From contig JAHLJT010000631.1 of assembly GCA_031308135.1 (NCBI GenBank), forward strand, positions 146,176,734-146,240,733: a stretch of DNA of 64,000 nucleotides, given 5' to 3'. The notes beneath the pieces were generated by a model. It was not told the DNA's origin. It made no database searches and saw only the letters and a list, made by a program, of their open reading frames with translations. Positions 22,297-33,277 of this stretch are shown here, one piece after another. The position numbers and the translations under genes were made by a program. The DNA is from Acheta domesticus (Eukaryota; Arthropoda; Insecta; Orthoptera; Gryllidae). Every line of letters starts with the position of its first letter. The first letter of the stretch is position 1.

Positions 22297-22846
22297 CTCG
22301 GGAGAGGTGGCGCGGGGTCTTTTGTGACCCCACGTATCTTTGTTTAGCTGCAGTTGCCTAATTTTGCGAGTCAGAATCTTTAAATTTCACATATCTTTCA
22401 CCACATTCTTTACCTTTTGCCTGAATTTTTTTCAAAATTTTATATGTAATAATTTATCTATAAATATTTGTGAAACCAATACAAACGCCTTAAATTTCGT
22501 ACTTTTTCTAAGTTGGCTTTGAATCATTTTCAAGAAATTGTTTGTTTTTATGTGAGACAATGTTAGAAAATGAAACTTACTGAATTTTCTGATACCTTTA
22601 TCGTTGATATATTCAGAAAAATGTAAATGTAACAGAAAAATGTAACTATATAAAATGAAAGATAAATGATAAGCTTGCTCTTTTATTTGTTTCAATTCCT
22701 CATATGTATGTGTACATTATGTTTAAACGACCTCAAAAAATTGATTATCATTAAAATAATTAATTTTGCACTTATTTCTTGCTAAATATAATTTTATAAA
22801 GAAATTACTGAAAGGGGTCAGAAAGCACCCCGCGCCATCTCTAACG
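22297..22846. mobile_element. MITE with GC-rich inverted ends
   Basis: Left end GAGAGGTGGCGCGGGGT..GACCCC, right end GGGGTC..ACCCCGCGCCATCTCT: inverted arms of about 30 bp with few mismatches. TTAA precedes the left end (22293-22296) but the right side reads GTAA, so a piggyBac-type target is possible but not proven. The 480-bp interior is AT-rich and non-coding. Confidence 0.5.
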
Positions 22847-22854
22847 TAACTCTA

Positions 22855-23480
22855 GCAACCGCCACCTCCCCAGGCATAGCCCCCCATAAGCATAGAAGGA
22901 AACATGTATTTTGATGAAGAACCTACCGTCCCAGCATTTGACTGAAATTTAACCCAGAAATTATGCAATAAATCTTGATGTTCCATTTTTGGAACAGAGG
23001 GATCAAACGACCTGCATGTTTTGTTTTCGCTCTGTAGCCTAAACGTCGACGAGGTCATTAGCATTCTGAAAGAAGACTGTTATTGTATGCAGAAGTTTTT
23101 ATTTCTTTCCCAGAGAATCATTTCCTTTCTGATGAAGATTCTGGGGGGGGGGGACACGATGATCGAAATTTTAATACCCAAGTGAGAATTAGCTAAGAGT
23201 ATTTATAGAAGCTAATGTGCTCTAGAGAATTGACTCCCAAATTTTTATAGAAGAACACAATGGATTTATAGTTTGTTTAGTGGTTTTTGGCATATCTTGA
23301 ATGCACTTCCTGAAGATTACATATTTTCTGGTTAGAATGCCACTTGGACAGTGCACATCTGTTGTTGAGGGCGTTGTCTCGATTCAGAGTTCAGAACCTG
23401 AAGTAACACTGAATTATAGACAGCTTTATGAAAATTCAGATGGAATTTTAGGGATTATAATTCTTTATAAACGTGATGTT
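22855..23480. other. Unrecognised stretch with a G9 run
   Basis: Contains a homopolymer gggggggg at 23143-23151. No shared repeat or supported frame. The open + frame at 23301-23561 runs into dispersed repeat C. Confidence 0.3.
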
Positions 23481-23489
23481 GCAGATAAA

Positions 23490-23830
23490 TCTATTGACGA
23501 TTGTAGAAACTATATTGAAAATCTTTTGAAGTACTTCTACTCACAAATAGAACCAATATAGATAAATACAAAAGACTTATCGGAATGTTCTTTCCCAATT
23601 TGCAACTTTTAAACACTTTATCAACTGTGATTTGATTCCTAAAACATATTACACGACAAATCAATCGTATTTTGTGCATCTGTATGTAAGAATTTAAGAA
23701 AATTTATGAATATATAAAAATTAAATTGAAATACAGTATAACCAATACCCATGCGATCAACATCTCTAAAGGTTCCGAAATTATAATTACTTCCTCTCCT
23801 TACGAAGTTCTTCGAGAGAAGAGAAAGGTA
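23490..23830 (+). repeat. Dispersed repeat C (partner 2190-2525)
   Basis: Matches the minus strand of 2190-2525 with indels and runs directly into a subfamily-B 5' end (TTACTTCCTCTCCTTACGAAG, 23788-23808). Confidence 0.6.
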
Positions 23831-23873
23831 TTTTATCACGCGCCGGAAAACGGCGAATTTTCTAGCACCCTGT
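23788..23873 (+). mobile_element. HINE-like repeat, subfamily B, 5' fragment
   Basis: CTTACGAAGTTCTTCG and ATCACGCGCCGGAAAACGGC match the 5' block of the B copies. A SINE follows immediately. Confidence 0.6.
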
Positions 23874-23990
23874 GCTTGTATGGCGCAATTGTATCCGGGC
23901 CAGCAAGTTAACTCTGAGGAACTGGGTTCGAGTGTCGGAATGAAAAAAAGAACTTGCTGATTGAAAACACTTTTGCTGGTTTATGTAGGT
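23872..23990 (+). repeat. tRNA-derived SINE, family 1
   Basis: Box A TGGCGCAATTG (23881-23891) and a good box B GGTTCGAGTGTC (23925-23936), then GAAAAAAAGAACTTGCTG and TTGAAAACACTTTT. Same head and tail as 11505 and 11805. The box B here is the best preserved. Confidence 0.6.
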
Positions 23991-24164
23991 GTATGTTATT
24001 ACGGAGCATTAAGAATCAAAGCAGAAATTTATGTGCATTGGTAGCAATCCATGTTGAATTCGACGTATTTTGTATGAGAAAAGAAAAAGAAATATAGTGG
24101 AATTTTGTATACCTTGTCCCAAATTATTTCTTGTTTGTTTATATGAATTCACTGCCAAATTCAC

Positions 24165-25208
24165 TCTACGAATCACATACATGCCATTTTGCTCTATGTT
24201 TTTGTTTCTGCAAAAATTACTAAAATGTAATTTTTTGACTTGTCTCTCATGTCGTTCATATTTACATTAACGGCGGTTTGTTCCCATTATTTCATTTTCG
24301 ATTACAAGAGTTTTAATTATGTCTACTAAAGTGTCCTAATAACTCAATAGTTTTCCGTGAAAGCGAGTTCAAATTTTCCATTTTCAGAAACGCTCAACAC
24401 CATTTTCTCAAAAAACACTCTAAATTTTGTCTGTATTCTTTTGTCTGTAAATTTTGTCTGTAATTCATTTTGCTGTATTCTTTTTTTTTTAAATTACACA
24501 AGTATTTTTTTAAAAATATTTCTCGCGCGTCGTTTGTATGAACATTTCTAACAATTTGTACATTACTGCATTTGTTACATTACGTTACTGCATTACTAGA
24601 AGTGCTTCAAATGACTTAGAGTGAGACGGAGAGACAGATGGACGTATTGCTTTCAATTGTTTTTCCGGTGTCACGATCACACCAAACAGGGATTCTGGCT
24701 ACACCACGTGTTAGGGAATTGTTTTTTTCTTGATTTGGCAACTGGATTTATTGAAAGGAAAACGTCTGGCTGTCGGCGAAAAACGCTGCCGACCAAATCG
24801 TTCAGCCGATTTCCTCCAAAACTGATACTCCCCGATCGATCTGACTGATCTCGTGGCCCCACGAATTAAAAACGGATATTTTAACTTTGGGGGGTATATT
24901 TGGACATTTTAAAACTTTTTTCTTTAAATTTATTGTAAGAATAGCGTAAAATACACTTCTGAAGGTGGCATAGGTCCGATTTTCACGGTTAACTCTGAAT
25001 TCTCGAAAATTGCACAAGTTTGAATTTTCTTCCCCCTCTTCCAACAACTGAAAAATTAAAGACAGAGATTTTTCCTTCCAATAAAATTTGATCTCCATTG
25101 TGATTTCTTTCGTTAAGGTCCTGCACTTTTTTTGAAAATTTTAATAGTTTTCGCTGAATATTGCGTGGAATATGTACAACTAAGATTTTCTCAAAACGGC
25201 TCCAAATG
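24165..25208 (+). mobile_element. HINE-like repeat mosaic, left part of a copy split by a LINE
   Basis: 24165-24610 are internal modules (TCTCTCATGTCGTTCATATT). 24620-24760 is an inverted 5' piece with GTCY remnant. 24760-25208 is again forward, ending TTTTCTCAAAACGGCTCCAAAT. The next expected bases (TTTTTTCTTTAAACTTTTGG) appear only at 33278, after 8 kb of inserted LINEs. Confidence 0.65.
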
Positions 25209-27097
25209 CATGTCGCAATGCGGCTCCAAGGCATGTTAGGAAAGCGTATAGTAAACGTAATACAAATAAGGAACAGAAAAATAAATTTCTACAATTATCT
25301 AAAGACTTATTAGCATTAAAATTACATACCCAAGAAAATTACCTTAAATCAATTCTAAACGACCGATTGACCTGTTGGCAAAATTTCTTCAAGTATGTGA
25401 GACAAAGAAAGTATTCCAGCGATCTGCGGAGCAGACGGTTCGTTAATCACAGATGACAGTGTAAAGGCGGTCTGTTTAAACAGACATTACGCTTCTGTTT
25501 TCAAGCCGAAGGATCAATCCCCAGTAAGTAAAACAACACCCGTAATAGAAACCTTTCGAGTTGATGCAGGAATTATTAGAAAAAGAATCGCAAAAATTAA
25601 GAGAAATAAATTTGTAGGTCCTGATGGAATACCAGGAGAAATACTAAAACTGGGAGGGGAAGCCATGATTCCGTACCTTGCGCGGTTAATGGACGTAACT
25701 ATAAATAATAAAATGATTCCTCAAAATTGGAAGGAGGCAATTGTAGTACCGATTCACAAGGGAGGAGACAGAAGGGTTGTTAACAACTACAGACCTATTA
25801 GAGCTGTTAAACTACAGACCTAGTTTAATATCAGTCGTATGCAAGCAGATGGAACACTTAATTGCAGAGTATATTAGAAAAGTTTGGAACAAAACTGATT
25901 GGCTATTTCAAAATCAACACGGTTTTCGTCCTGGGTATTCGTGCGACAGCCAGACTATTGCATTATGTCAGGACACAGCAGATTCACTAGACAAAGGGAG
26001 TAGGGTCGATGCAAAATCTAATATTAAGATTTTTCTAAGGCATTCGATCTTGTTCCACACGGTCATTTAATTGCCAAATTATCAGAAACGGGATTAGATC
26101 ATCGAATAATCTTGTGGATAAAAGAATATCTTTCGGGGCGCACTCAAACAGTCAGGATGGGTGATAAATATTCATCAAAAGTCAATGTAACTTCTGGGGT
26201 CCCCCAGGGGTGTGTGCTAGGGCCACTACTATTTTTAGCGTTCATTAATGACATTGCAATTGGAATAAAATCGAAAGTTAGACTTTTCGCCGATGATTGT
26301 ATAATATATAGGAGTATTGGCTCGTCTTCGGATGAAAATGTTTTACAGAACGATCTAAACTGTTTATGGAACTGGGCGTGCAAACATAAGATGGAATTAA
26401 ATCCGGAAAAGAGTAAATTCATTTGTTTTACCAAGTGTCGTTCAAATATACACTCCAATTATGAATTAGGAACCGACGTTATACCACGTGCAAAAAGCTG
26501 TAAGTATTTGGGTTTGGTCCTGAGAAGCCACTTGGATTGGTCGGATCATATTAATAATACGGTCAAAAAGTCCTGGAGAGCACTTCATTTTGTAATGCGT
26601 ATCCTAAAAAATAGTAGTCCAAATGCCCGATCCCTAGCATATACTACACTTGTTCGTCCTATTTTAGAATACGGATCAGCATGCTGGGACCCGTACAGGA
26701 AAGGGAAAATTGAGGCGTTAGATAAAATTCAAAAACGGGCCGGTAAGTTTTCAAATCATGGGCGCATTGTTGATGAACGAGAAAAATGGGAGTCCTTATC
26801 TAAGAGAAGAGAACGGGCGCGTTTATGCGTGTGCAAGACTTACAGAGGAGACACAGTATGGCAGATATCGGTAAGAGATTGCATAAACCAGATTATAAAA
26901 GCAGAGGAGACCATCCGTGGAAAATACGATGTACAAAACAAAGAACTGATGTAGGTAAGTTCTCCTTTATGAATCGCACTATAGTAGATTGGAACAAACT
27001 ACCTGCAAAAGCACTAGAGGCTCTTCCTTCTAATGTAGGCAAATTTAAAAATATACTAAATTCTATTTAGATCACTATCAATACTGAGACAATTACC
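25209..27097 (+). pseudogene. APE-type non-LTR retrotransposon (CR1/jockey-group), 5'-truncated reverse transcriptase
   Basis: The 5' end is truncated: the first readable residues (RHVRKAYSKRN, QENYLKSILND, FFKYVRQRK) are the linker after the missing endonuclease. Then come LITDDSVKA, the RT entry FVGPDGIPGEILK, and VVNNYRPI. Motif A is damaged by frameshifts near 25800 and 26040. From 26112 a 280-codon frame keeps motif B (SGVPQGCVLGPLLFLAFIND), motif C (LFADDC, the FADD box), NPEKSK and KYLGL. A last frameshift near 26830-26950 precedes DWNKLP and the end at 27070. It is dead by several frameshifts. Its 3' UTR starts at 27071, enters an (ATT)n tract at 27098, and I infer that it resumes after the nested LINEs at 32933. 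Confidence 0.8.
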
Positions 27098-27114
27098 TTT
27101 ATTATTATTATTAT
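27098..27114. repeat. (ATT)n tract at junction of two LINEs
   Basis: Read on the + strand it lies in the 3' UTR of the upstream LINE; on the minus strand it is the (TAA)n 3' tail of the truncated R2-like LINE. Confidence 0.85.
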
Positions 27115-28689
27115 TCCATTACATCACGACTAAAGATGTTATGAGTCGGCTGAATATAAAATCTACTCCAGGTTGCAACCAGCTACCTAAGGAGTAGATC
27201 TAGGGACTATCGGTGCCTCTACAATACTTTGCGCAAAATGTGGGCTGTTCCAAATAAAGCTATTTCTTGCACTTCCCAGTCCTTTGAATTACCTGGGAGT
27301 TTAGACAAGTTCTTACTCAAATTTTGCGGAACAAATCCCAGAGCTCCGATAACTATCGGGACGACCTGTGCTTTTACGCCCCACATTCGGCTGATCTCGA
27401 TTTCCAAACTTTTGTATTTAAGACGTTTCTCTGCCTCCTTGGTAACGACGTTTTGATCGCAAGGCACAGCAACATCCACAAGTAGACACGATTTTTTCTC
27501 TAAATCCCGGATAACAATATCCGGTTTGTTTGCTGCTATAGTGCGATCCGTTTGAATTTGTTGGTCGTACAATATTGTACACAATCCAACCGATGTCACC
27601 GGTTTTGGTGAGTGTTCGTACCACTTGGGGCATGTGTTTGGATATTCGAGGGCGGTACAGATCTGCCAGTGGAGGTAACTACACACCCTGTCGTGTCTTT
27701 TTAAGTATTCGGTCTTTGCTAGAATTGGACAAGCTGAGACAATATGATCAATGGTTTCTACTTGCTCCTGGCAAATTCGGCATTTGTCATCTTGGGAAAT
27801 TTTGAGAACCGCTTTATCATAATGTCGTGTTCTCAAGGCCTGATCTGGGGCAGCTATTACAAATGCTTCCGATTCTGGCTTCATTCTTCCCCTTTTAAGC
27901 CACATAAATGATTGATCTTTATTGATCTGCACCTTGTCCATTCTTTTTAGATATTGCCCATGGAGGGGTTTGTCCCTCCACGACTTCTTTAACATTTTTT
28001 GTGTCTCACATTTCATGTTTAGTGGTACCAGAAGTTCAGTGTCTGTGTTATTTGACGTGTCTTGCATAGTTTTCTTTGCAATGCTTTTTGCTACACTAAC
28101 AATGCCTCTGTTTCCCATTTTTCGGTCAGATTTCATGACCTGCCTCATTAGAGGGTCATCTTGATGACTGACTACATATTTTCCCATTCCAACTATTGCA
28201 TTGTGCCAGGAGGCTTCAATTTGTCTGAGGCCTCTTCCTCCTTCCTTACGTGACACATAAAGATTATGTACATCAGCTCGAGGGTGGGCGACATGATGCA
28301 TTGTTAGCAGTTTTCTGGTTTTTCGATCCATGATGCGGATTTCTTGCTCAGTCCAGTCCACTAGTCCGGAACTGTACTCAACTACAGGCACCGCCAGACT
28401 ACCAATTGCAGATATTTTATTCCTGGAGTTCAGAGCAGACTGCAGGACAAGTCTCACTCTTCTGTAATACCCCTTGCGAGTTCTCTCTTTCATTGTGTTG
28501 TTCGAGATGGTCTCACATTCTTCAATGCCCAGATATTTGTAAGTTTTACCTGGCTCAAGATCTTGTATCACAGTGTGCATATCAACTTCAATGCTCGCTG
28601 ACGTTGTCAGTTTGCCTCTTTTTAAATTGATTTTTGCACATTTGTCAAGACCAAACTTCATGCAGATGTCATTGCTAAAGTCATTCACT
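27115..28689 (-). mobile_element. RLE-type (R2/R4/Dong-like) LINE, copy A, 5'-truncated
   Basis: It is a 5'-truncated copy of the element at 28714-32880. The 5' break (28689) lies just after the position of the YMDD catalytic motif, so copy A has no catalytic centre. It ends at the 3' side in (TAA)n and begins directly at the (TAA)n tail of copy B, so the two are head-to-tail. In compared stretches the two differ at roughly one base in twenty. Confidence 0.85.
27219..28688 (-). pseudogene. C-terminal half of RLE-type LINE protein, open but lacking RT active site
   Basis: 489 codons without a stop, matching copy B from its residue 714 on. Keeps motif D/E of RT (CAKINLKRGKL, YKYLGIEE), the thumb, a CX2CX8HX4C zinc knuckle (CRICQEQVETIDHIVSAC) and the restriction-like endonuclease. 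The last reads NKPDIVIRD then CLLVDVAVPCD (PD...D), followed by KYKSLEIEISRMW, and ends ILRKVL. It has no start codon of its own and no YMDD, so it is a 5'-truncated fossil. It is valuable as the intact reference for the endonuclease frame broken in copy B. Confidence 0.85.
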
Positions 28690-28713
28690 ATTATTATTAT
28701 TATTATTATTATT
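28690..28713. repeat. (TAA)n tail between the two RLE LINE copies
   Basis: Eight trinucleotide units separating the 5' truncation point of copy A from the 3' end of copy B. Confidence 0.9.
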
Positions 28714-31700
28714 CCATTACATCACGACTAAAGATCTTATGAGTCGGCTGAATATAAAATCTACTCCAGGTTGCAACCAACTACCTAAGGAGCAGATTCG
28801 GTGACTATCAGTGCCTCTACAATACTTTACGCAAAATGTGGGCTGTTCCAAATAAAGCAATTTCTTGCACTTCCCAGTCTTTTGAATTACCTGGGAGTTT
28901 AGACAAGTTCTTACACAAATTTTGCGGAACAAATCCCAGAGCTCCGATAACTATCGGGACGACCTGTGCTTTTACGCCCCACATTCGGCTGATCTCGATT
29001 TCCAAACTCTTGTATTTAAGACGTTTCTCTGCCTCCTTGGTAACGATGTTTTGATCGCAAGGTACAGCAACATCGATAAGTAAACACGATTTTTTGGCCA
29101 AATCCCGGATAACTATATCCGGTTTGTTTGCCGCTATCGTGCGATCAGTTTGAATTTGTTGGTCGTACAATATCGTACACAATCCAACAGACGTCACCGG
29201 TTTTCGGTGAGTGTTCGTACCACTTGGGGCATGTGTTTGGAACTTCGAGGGCGGTACAGATCTGCCAGTGGAGGTAGCTACACACCCTGTCATGTCTTTT
29301 AAGATATTCGGTCTTTGCTAGGATTGGACAAGCTGAGACAATATGATCAATGGTTTCTACTTGCTCCAGGCAAATGCGGCATTTGTCATCTTGGGAAATT
29401 TTGAGAACCGCTTTATCATAATGTCGTGTTCTCAAGGCCTGATCTTGGGCAGCTATTACAAGTGCTTCCGATTCTGGCTTCATCCTTCCCCTTTTAAGCC
29501 ACATAAATGATTGATCTTTATTGATCTGCACCTTGTCCATTCTTTTTAGGTATTGACCGTGGAGTGGTTTGTCTCTCCACGATTTCTTTAACATTTTTTG
29601 TGTCTCACACTTCATGTTTAGCAGCATCAGAAGTTCAGTGTCTGTGTTATTCGACGTGTCTTGCCTAGTTTTCTTCGCAATGTTTCTTGCTACACTAACA
29701 ATGCCTCTGTTTCCCATTCTTCGGTCAGATTTCATGACCTGCCTCATTAGAGGGTCACCTTGATGGCTGACTACATACTTCCCCAATCCGACTATTGCGT
29801 TGTGCCAGGAGGCCTCAATTTGTCTGAGGCCTCTTCCTCCTTCCTTACGTGACACATAAAGTCTATGTATATCAGCTCGCGGGTGGGAAACATGATGCAT
29901 TGTTAGCAGTTTTCTGGTTTTTTGATCCATGGTGCGAATTTCTTGCTCAGTCCAGTCTACCAGTCCTAAACTGTATTCGGCTACAGGTACCGCCAAACTA
30001 CCTTTTGCAGATATTTTATTCCTGGAATTCAGAGCGGACTGCAGGACCAGTCTCACTCTCCTATAATACTCCCTACGAATTCTCTCTTTCATTGTGTCGT
30101 TCGAGATGGTCTCACATTCTTCAATGCCCAGATATTTGTAAGTTTTACCTGGCTCAAGATCTTGAATCACAGTGTGCGTATCAATTTCAATGTTCTCAGA
30201 CGTTGTGAGTTTTCCTCTTTTTAAATTGATTTTTGCACACTTGTCAAGACCAAACTTCATGCAGATGTCATTGCTAAAGTCATTCACGACAGACAGCATT
30301 TGGGAGAGAATCGCTTCATTCTTGGCAAACACTTTCAGATCATCCATGTAAAACAAATGTGATACTGGCCTTTCATCACCATGGAGCTTAAAACCAAAGT
30401 CAGCTTGCGACAACTGTCTCGATAGTGGGATCAAACTAATGCAAAACAGCAGAGGGGATAGTGAATCTCCTTGAAAAATACCCCTGTTAATCTGAATACT
30501 TCTGGTTTCTACTGCTTCCTTTCCGCTGTGGATTAGTAATCTGGTACTCCACGACTTCATACTAGCCTTGCAAAATTCAATAAGTCTAGGATGAAATCGA
30601 TAGATCTCCAGGCTCTTCAAAATCCAATCGTGTGGTACACTATCAAAGGCCTTTTGGTAGTCAATCCAAGCCATGCTCAAATTACGTTTGCGTTTCTTTA
30701 CATCATTCAAGATGACTTTATTCAGTAGCAAGATTTCCTTACACCCATAAGAGCCTTTACGACATCCTTTTTGTTCAGCTGGCATTAGATGATTCTTATC
30801 TAGATGTCTATACATTTTGTCAGCTATGGCTGAAGTTATAACTTTGTACAGTACTGGCAGACAAGTAATTGGCCTGTAGTTCTTCACCAAAGAGCTGTCT
30901 CCCGCTTTGGGTAGCAAATACGTGATGCCTCGTGTGAGCCATTCCGGGATTTCCTTTGGGTTTCCAAAAATTTTATTAACAGCCTTTGCTAGATGAGAAT
31001 GTATTGCTGTTAATTTCTTAATCCAATAAATCTGGATCTTATCAATCCCGGGGGACTTCCAGTTTCCCATGTTCTTAATTGCTTGGAAGAGGTCCTCTTC
31101 CGAGAATTGGTGAACATCTTCCACTGTTTCTACAAGTTCATCGGCAGCATCAACTTCAGATTGTAGCCAAGATGCGTCTCTGTTGTAGGATCTGCTCTCT
31201 TCCCAGATTCCTGCCCAAAATGCTTCGACGTCATCTTTTGAAGGAGTAACAGCTTTGCCATTCGGTTTTTGAGTCAGATTGCGATAGAATCTCTTCGCGT
31301 CTGTTTCAAACAACCGGTTCTGTACACGGAAATCTATTCTACGTTTGTACCTTCTTATTCGTTGAGCCCATGCTTGAATTTTCTCTTTTAGCTTCTCAAC
31401 TACCATTAGCCTGCTGGTGTCATTTTCAATTTGGTATTTTTGTTCAACATTGAATATTTTTCGTTGAACTTTAGAGGTGTGCGTTGATTTAGAAGATGCC
31501 TCAGCTAAGAATGATATTTCACGCCGGGTGTCGGCTATCCGTTTCATAATTCTGTTCATCCATGGGGGTACAGAGCTGTTTACTCTGTTTTGCTGTCGGC
31601 CGTCGGTGTACTTGGCTGGCCCCAAAATTATCTGAGATACTAGATATCCAGTTGCATATATGATGTGATTGATTTCAGTAATATCTAGATCTCTGCCTGG

Positions 31701-32880
31701 GGTCTCCACCACCTCATTTAAGACAGAATTAACCGTTTCTATCACTCTTTTAGCTTTGGCATTTTCGTATATTCTCCTCAACGGTTCGCGAGATTCAAAC
31801 GGAAGTTGACTAACTCTTTCTATCTCGCGCCAAAGGAGATTTCGCATCATGTCCTTATCGTGTAATTCATTGCCAGATGAGTTTTCACCACTGACGTGTG
31901 TTTCACTGGAAAGCGATGAACCTTCCACGGGATCATCATTTTCAAGTTCTACATGTTCGTCATGTGGATTGTTCGAGCGAAATACATACTCTGCATTTCT
32001 CTCAATGTCAGCAAGTTGTTCTGCTGTGAATTTTCCACTGCTGAGTATGTATCGTCGTTGACTGGCAAGCTTCTTGGAGTCTAGGGTAGGTCTCATATCT
32101 GGGTTCCGCTCTCTCCATACCTTGAAAACTTCTATTTCAGAGCCCCCATTTTTCGCTTTTGCGTAGTAAAAGCACCACATCACCTCCTTTAATTCATCCC
32201 GGGTCCATCTCTGACGATGGCTTCGAGCTACTGCCGGCTCTGGGTCCCTGGGACTAGCATCCGTGGGATGGCCAGACGTCGACAAGGTGACATTAGCTCG
32301 GTTTCTGAGCAGGTATGGGACATTGGCAGAACAAGGCACGTTAAGATTCATTACATTGCTTGTTCTATCCATTTTGCTCATTGGTTTGAATTGAAGATTC
32401 GCAGGACGCAAGTTCGAGTTCACAGATCACACTTAACCCTCGGGTTGTTTCCTGCCATCCGTTACTGCGACCCACAGTGGCCTCGGGGCATCCCCCCGCA
32501 GGGCCCAGCAAGGGGTCCCTCCGATCGCCAGTCGGCATTACTAAACCCTACGGGATTTTCACTGACTGCTGAAGGCAGCCTCCTTCGCTGGCTAATGCAA
32601 GGTTCGGGCCTCCACTCTAATCAGTGGCCTGGTGTGCCAAACCAGTTTCTCTCCTGTACCCTCTATGGGCCGACAACAGGAAGTCCAAAGGTTCATGACC
32701 CTTCCCTCTCTACTTACTTCCCACTCTCCTCAAAATGGAGTACTTCTTCGTCTGACCCCTCACCTTCAACCCATTCAGCAAGGGAGGCCCCACCGGTAGC
32801 TAGGCTACCACTGACATAGCTTTAAGGCTCATGGGGGTACTCAAGCTCCACCACCAACTGCAAGGTCGTGTACTCCCTAG
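28714..32880 (-). mobile_element. RLE-type (R2/R4/Dong-like) LINE, copy B, near full length
   Basis: About 4.2 kb on the minus strand: a GC-rich 5' UTR (32424-32880), one long reading frame, a 3' UTR of about 100 bp and a (TAA)n tail. (ATT)n tracts bound it on both sides (28690-28713 and 32887-32932). R2-group elements insert by target-primed reverse transcription with a sequence-preferring endonuclease; Dong elements are known to sit in TAA repeats, which this arrangement resembles. No 28S rDNA is present, so this is not an R2 site. Confidence 0.82.
28817..32423 (-). pseudogene. RLE-type LINE polyprotein: Myb-like domain, reverse transcriptase, zinc knuckle, endonuclease; one frameshift
   Basis: The main frame (32423 down to 29145, 1092 codons) holds several domains. 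A SANT/Myb-like DNA-binding domain is at residues 68-125 (QRWTRDELKEVMWCFYYAKA). RT motifs are YRPITCL (516-522), WIDYQKAFD (586-594, catalytic D588), FQGDSLSPLLF (650-660) and YMDDL (692-696), with a zinc knuckle Cys1015, Cys1018, His1027, Cys1032. One extra C at 29205 shifts the frame before the endonuclease. The lost part (KPDIVIRDLAKKSC, LLIDVAVPCD) continues in another frame to 28817. Copy A lacks that base and stays open, so the insertion is private to this copy. RT residues look intact; the endonuclease is lost. The start codon is uncertain. Confidence 0.88.
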
Positions 32881-32885
32881 GTGGG

Positions 32886-32886
<1 letters not shown>

Positions 32887-32933
<47 letters not shown>

Positions 32934-32986
32934 GATATAAATATCACCATTATTAACACTGCTTTTAGCTTTGGTGTAATTCTTAA

Positions 32987-33047
<61 letters not shown>
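32887..33047. repeat. Two (ATT)n tracts separated by 56 bp
   Basis: 32887-32932 borders the 5' end of RLE LINE copy B; 32988-33047 lies in what I read as 3' UTR of the + strand LINE. These tracts produce spurious poly-Ile and poly-Asn frames. Confidence 0.9.
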
Positions 33048-33277
33048 GTTTTTGTTATTTTCATTATTATTGCATATTAGCGTTATACAGTGAAGTGAAG
33101 TGTTAGTGAATCTAGTAGTCAATTTAGAGATAACTAGAAATTAATTAGAACTAGGATATCATCCTCTAATTCTAATGGTAATTATAATTGTTAATGGTTG
33201 TTATTGTTCTAATTCTAATTGTTGTCATGTTTGCCACCGAGCATTAGCTCAAAGCGAACTAATAAATCTATCTAACT
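32933..33277 (+). mobile_element. 3' UTR end of the + strand LINE, displaced by nested insertion
   Basis: Begins after an (ATT)n tract, has a second (ATT)n at 32988-33047, then CACCGAGCATTAGCTCAAAG, AATAAA at 33261-33266 and a short TCTATCTAACTAAA tail. The HINE-like copy interrupted at 25208 resumes immediately after, in register, which fixes this as the LINE's right boundary. The link to the LINE body is inference from that register. Confidence 0.6.

Noticed and set aside
27098..32880. Insertion of a true R2 element in 28S rDNA
   Set aside because: No ribosomal DNA flanks; the flanks are (ATT)n and other LINE sequence.
32822..33080. Poly-Asn and poly-Ile reading frames
   Set aside because: They are translations of (ATT)n microsatellites.
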